This document shows positions 34,887-36,164 of a stretch of 36,164 bases of DNA, piece after piece (positions within the stretch are counted from its first letter, which is position 1; each line of letters begins with the position of its first letter). The stretch lies in assembly GCA_905182105.1 (NCBI GenBank), contig CAJJAR010000035.1, forward strand, positions 1-36,164, in the 5' to 3' direction. The position numbers and the translations under genes were made by a program. The stretch comes from an uncultured Paracoccaceae bacterium. GTDB lineage: Bacteria > Pseudomonadota > Alphaproteobacteria > Rhodobacterales > Rhodobacteraceae. The notes under the pieces are model-generated. The model worked only from the letters and a program-made list of their open reading frames with translations, was not told the origin of the DNA and did not search any database.

Positions 34887-34908
34887 TCATACACAATTCA
34901 TACACAGT
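34887..34908. repeat. Two 11-bp-phased direct repeats
   Basis: TCATACACA occurs at 34887-34895 and 34898-34906, one helical turn apart, between the attachment site and the integrase gene. This spacing is typical of binding sites for integrase arm domains or excisionases. Confidence 0.55.
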
Positions 34909-34921
34909 CCGTGGACAGTTT

Positions 34922-34962
34922 TTTCATTGATTCCTGCACTCCTACCAGTATCATCAATGAAA
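34922..34962. repeat. Inverted repeat upstream of the integrase
   Basis: TTTCATTGAT (34922-34931) and ATCAATGAAA (34953-34962) are perfect 10-bp complements separated by 21 bases, 30 bases before the integrase start. A regulator or recombination-protein site is plausible. Confidence 0.5.
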
Positions 34963-34992
34963 TCAGGTAGATGAGAAAGTAGAGAGATAAGT

Positions 34993-36164
34993 GTGAGTGC
35001 TGGCGTCAAAGCAATTTCCATACACAAAAGACTGGTTCTTGATAAACGAGAAAACAGCGATAATTGGTATGCTCGACTGTCCCTTGAGAATGGTACCAAT
35101 ATCAGACGCAGCACGAAGACAGCCGACCTAGAATTAGCAAAAGAAATTGCTTTGAAAATCTACTACGAAACAGAAGCAAGAATTGCCAACAACCTACCCG
35201 CCTCTACTCGTAAGTTCCGTCATGCTGCAGAGCATACGATAAAACGCATGAATGACGACCTAAACGCTGGTCTGGGTAAGTCAGCGTATAATGATTACAT
35301 ATCCGCATTAAAAGTTTGGTTCATTCCATATTTTGCAAATACAGATATCAATAAAATCAACTTGAAAGCACTGACTGAGTTTAACACTTGGCGAGACGAA
35401 AAACGTGAGAAGCGGTTCTCACAATCAGGGATCAACAATCATAATGCAGCACTCAATAAGGTACTCGATGAAGCAGAGTTGAATGGTTGGATAACAAAAG
35501 CGATGAGACCAACATTGCTGAACAAAGGTGTTGCTACTCAAAGCAGAGGTAGTTTCTCAAACGCAGAATATAATAGACTAACTCGTAATTTGAGAGATTT
35601 TCATACTACGACAACAAGACCAAAAGCCGCCGCAACCAGAGAAACACTCAGAAACTATGTCATGGTTCTCGCGAACACAGGTATCAGACATGGAACTGAA
35701 GCGTTAAATCTTCGCTGGCGACATATCGATTGGTATAAAAAAGATGACGAGAAATATCTCGAATTCAGCGTAGACGGTAAAACAAACAGTCGATCACTCA
35801 TTGGTCGAGATAGTCTCTCAGATATCTTGCTACGCCAGAGCAAGCTCAACCCAAAATTAAACTTCAGTAATATTGACGATTTACTCAAGTCCAAGAATGA
35901 CGAGTTTGTTTTTGTTAACAGGCTTGGCGAACGCGCGACGGTCTTTAACTTGAACAGAGCATTCAACGCTTTGCTTCATAATTTATCGATGAAGAGCGGA
36001 GCCGACGACAAATTTCGGACGCTTTATAGTTTAAGACACTACTATGCGACCCAAGATCTATCACGAGGTATGAGCACTCATATGCTTGCAAAGCAACTTG
36101 GCAACAGCACGACGATGATCGATAAACATTACAGCAAAGTCAGCCCTCGATTAAATGCTGATCT
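34993..36164 (+). CDS. Tyrosine recombinase (integrase), 3' end cut by window
   Basis: Site-specific recombinase, 390 codons up to the window edge. A core-binding domain lies at about 90-185 and the catalytic domain from about 205. Arg232 (NTGIRHGTEALNLRW), Lys263 (VDGKTNSR), Arg348 (LYSLRHYYAT) and the nucleophile Tyr380 (MIDKHYSKV) are in place. The box II His three residues before Arg348 is Tyr345, and the later His/Trp position reads LGNS, so it belongs to a divergent subgroup. GTG 34993 follows an in-frame stop at 34972; AGAGAG lies before it. Base use (many AGA Arg codons, AT-rich) differs from the neighbours, as expected of acquired DNA. It begins 157 bases after tRNA-Cys. Confidence 0.92.
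   Translation, partial: MSAGVKAISIHKRLVLDKRENSDNWYARLSLENGTNIRRSTKTADLELAKEIALKIYYETEARIANNLPASTRKFRHAAEHTIKRMNDDLNAGLGKSAYNDYISALKVWFIPYFANTDINKINLKALTEFNTWRDEKREKRFSQSGINNHNAALNKVLDEAELNGWITKAMRPTLLNKGVATQSRGSFSNAEYNRLTRNLRDFHTTTTRPKAAATRETLRNYVMVLANTGIRHGTEALNLRWRHIDWYKKDDEKYLEFSVDGKTNSRSLIGRDSLSDILLRQSKLNPKLNFSNIDDLLKSKNDEFVFVNRLGERATVFNLNRAFNALLHNLSMKSGADDKFRTLYSLRHYYATQDLSRGMSTHMLAKQLGNSTTMIDKHYSKVSPRLNAD

Noticed and set aside
1..36164. CRISPR array, insertion sequence or complete defence system
   Set aside because: No regularly spaced repeats, no transposase and no defence-type protein were found; the only mobile-element gene is the terminal integrase.

Overview
The window looks like chromosomal DNA from a marine alphaproteobacterium of the Rhodobacterales (Roseobacter group). 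The evidence is gene order and protein style: miaB, phoH-ybeY-corC-lnt, the irr/fabA-fabB-fabI block, the small EF-P-adjacent protein of the DUF6280 type, and a PopZ-like protein beside a Pcm-like methyltransferase. The genus cannot be fixed from the sequence. GC content looks moderate, and the last 1.3 kb is visibly more AT-rich.

Layout. 1-3758 (minus) is a tightly packed operon, phoH-ybeY-corC-lnt, with lnt cut by the window edge. 3857-4785 holds a small intact lipoprotein with its own terminator, preceded by the wreck of an OmpA-like gene that carried the same Cys-containing domain. miaB (minus) follows at 5023-6351, then a conserved-type glycosyltransferase-like gene that is now a pseudogene with three lesions (6460-7328). 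7354-8666 (minus) carries a phytanoyl-CoA dioxygenase-like gene and the iron regulator irr, divergent from fabA-fabB-fabI (8918-11531), the anaerobic-type unsaturated fatty acid branch plus enoyl-ACP reductase.

11687-13252 holds a small membrane-anchored protein, a SlyD-like prolyl isomerase and a haloacid-dehalogenase-like hydrolase. 13298-18787 is a plus-strand operon-like run: PLP dehydratase, endonuclease/exonuclease/phosphatase-family protein, pcaD, pcaB and a TetA-like exporter. A zinc alcohol dehydrogenase, a REP-like palindrome and an enolase-superfamily enzyme with an atypical active site follow. 21350-31856 is a mix of housekeeping and amino-acid genes: valS, a crotonase, a 58-residue Tat-like miniprotein, two aminotransferases, an MsbA-like ABC exporter, a family 2 glycosyltransferase, ygfZ and efp. 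Several are convergent pairs with almost no spacing.

32077-34616 has the DUF6280-type gene (preceded by a perfect palindrome and a double GANTC site), a membrane protein whose usual start codon appears mutated, a PopZ-like protein and a Pcm-like methyltransferase. A tRNA-Cys at 34762 is followed directly by phased direct repeats, an inverted repeat and a tyrosine recombinase running off the end. This is the left edge of an integrated element whose cargo lies outside the window.

No CRISPR array, rRNA, insertion sequence or complete new defence system was found. The most notable items are the duplicated Cys-containing domain with one decayed copy, the clear gene decay (two multi-lesion pseudogenes, one possible start loss), the element boundary at tRNA-Cys, the PopZ-like protein, and the enolase-superfamily enzyme lacking two expected acidic residues.
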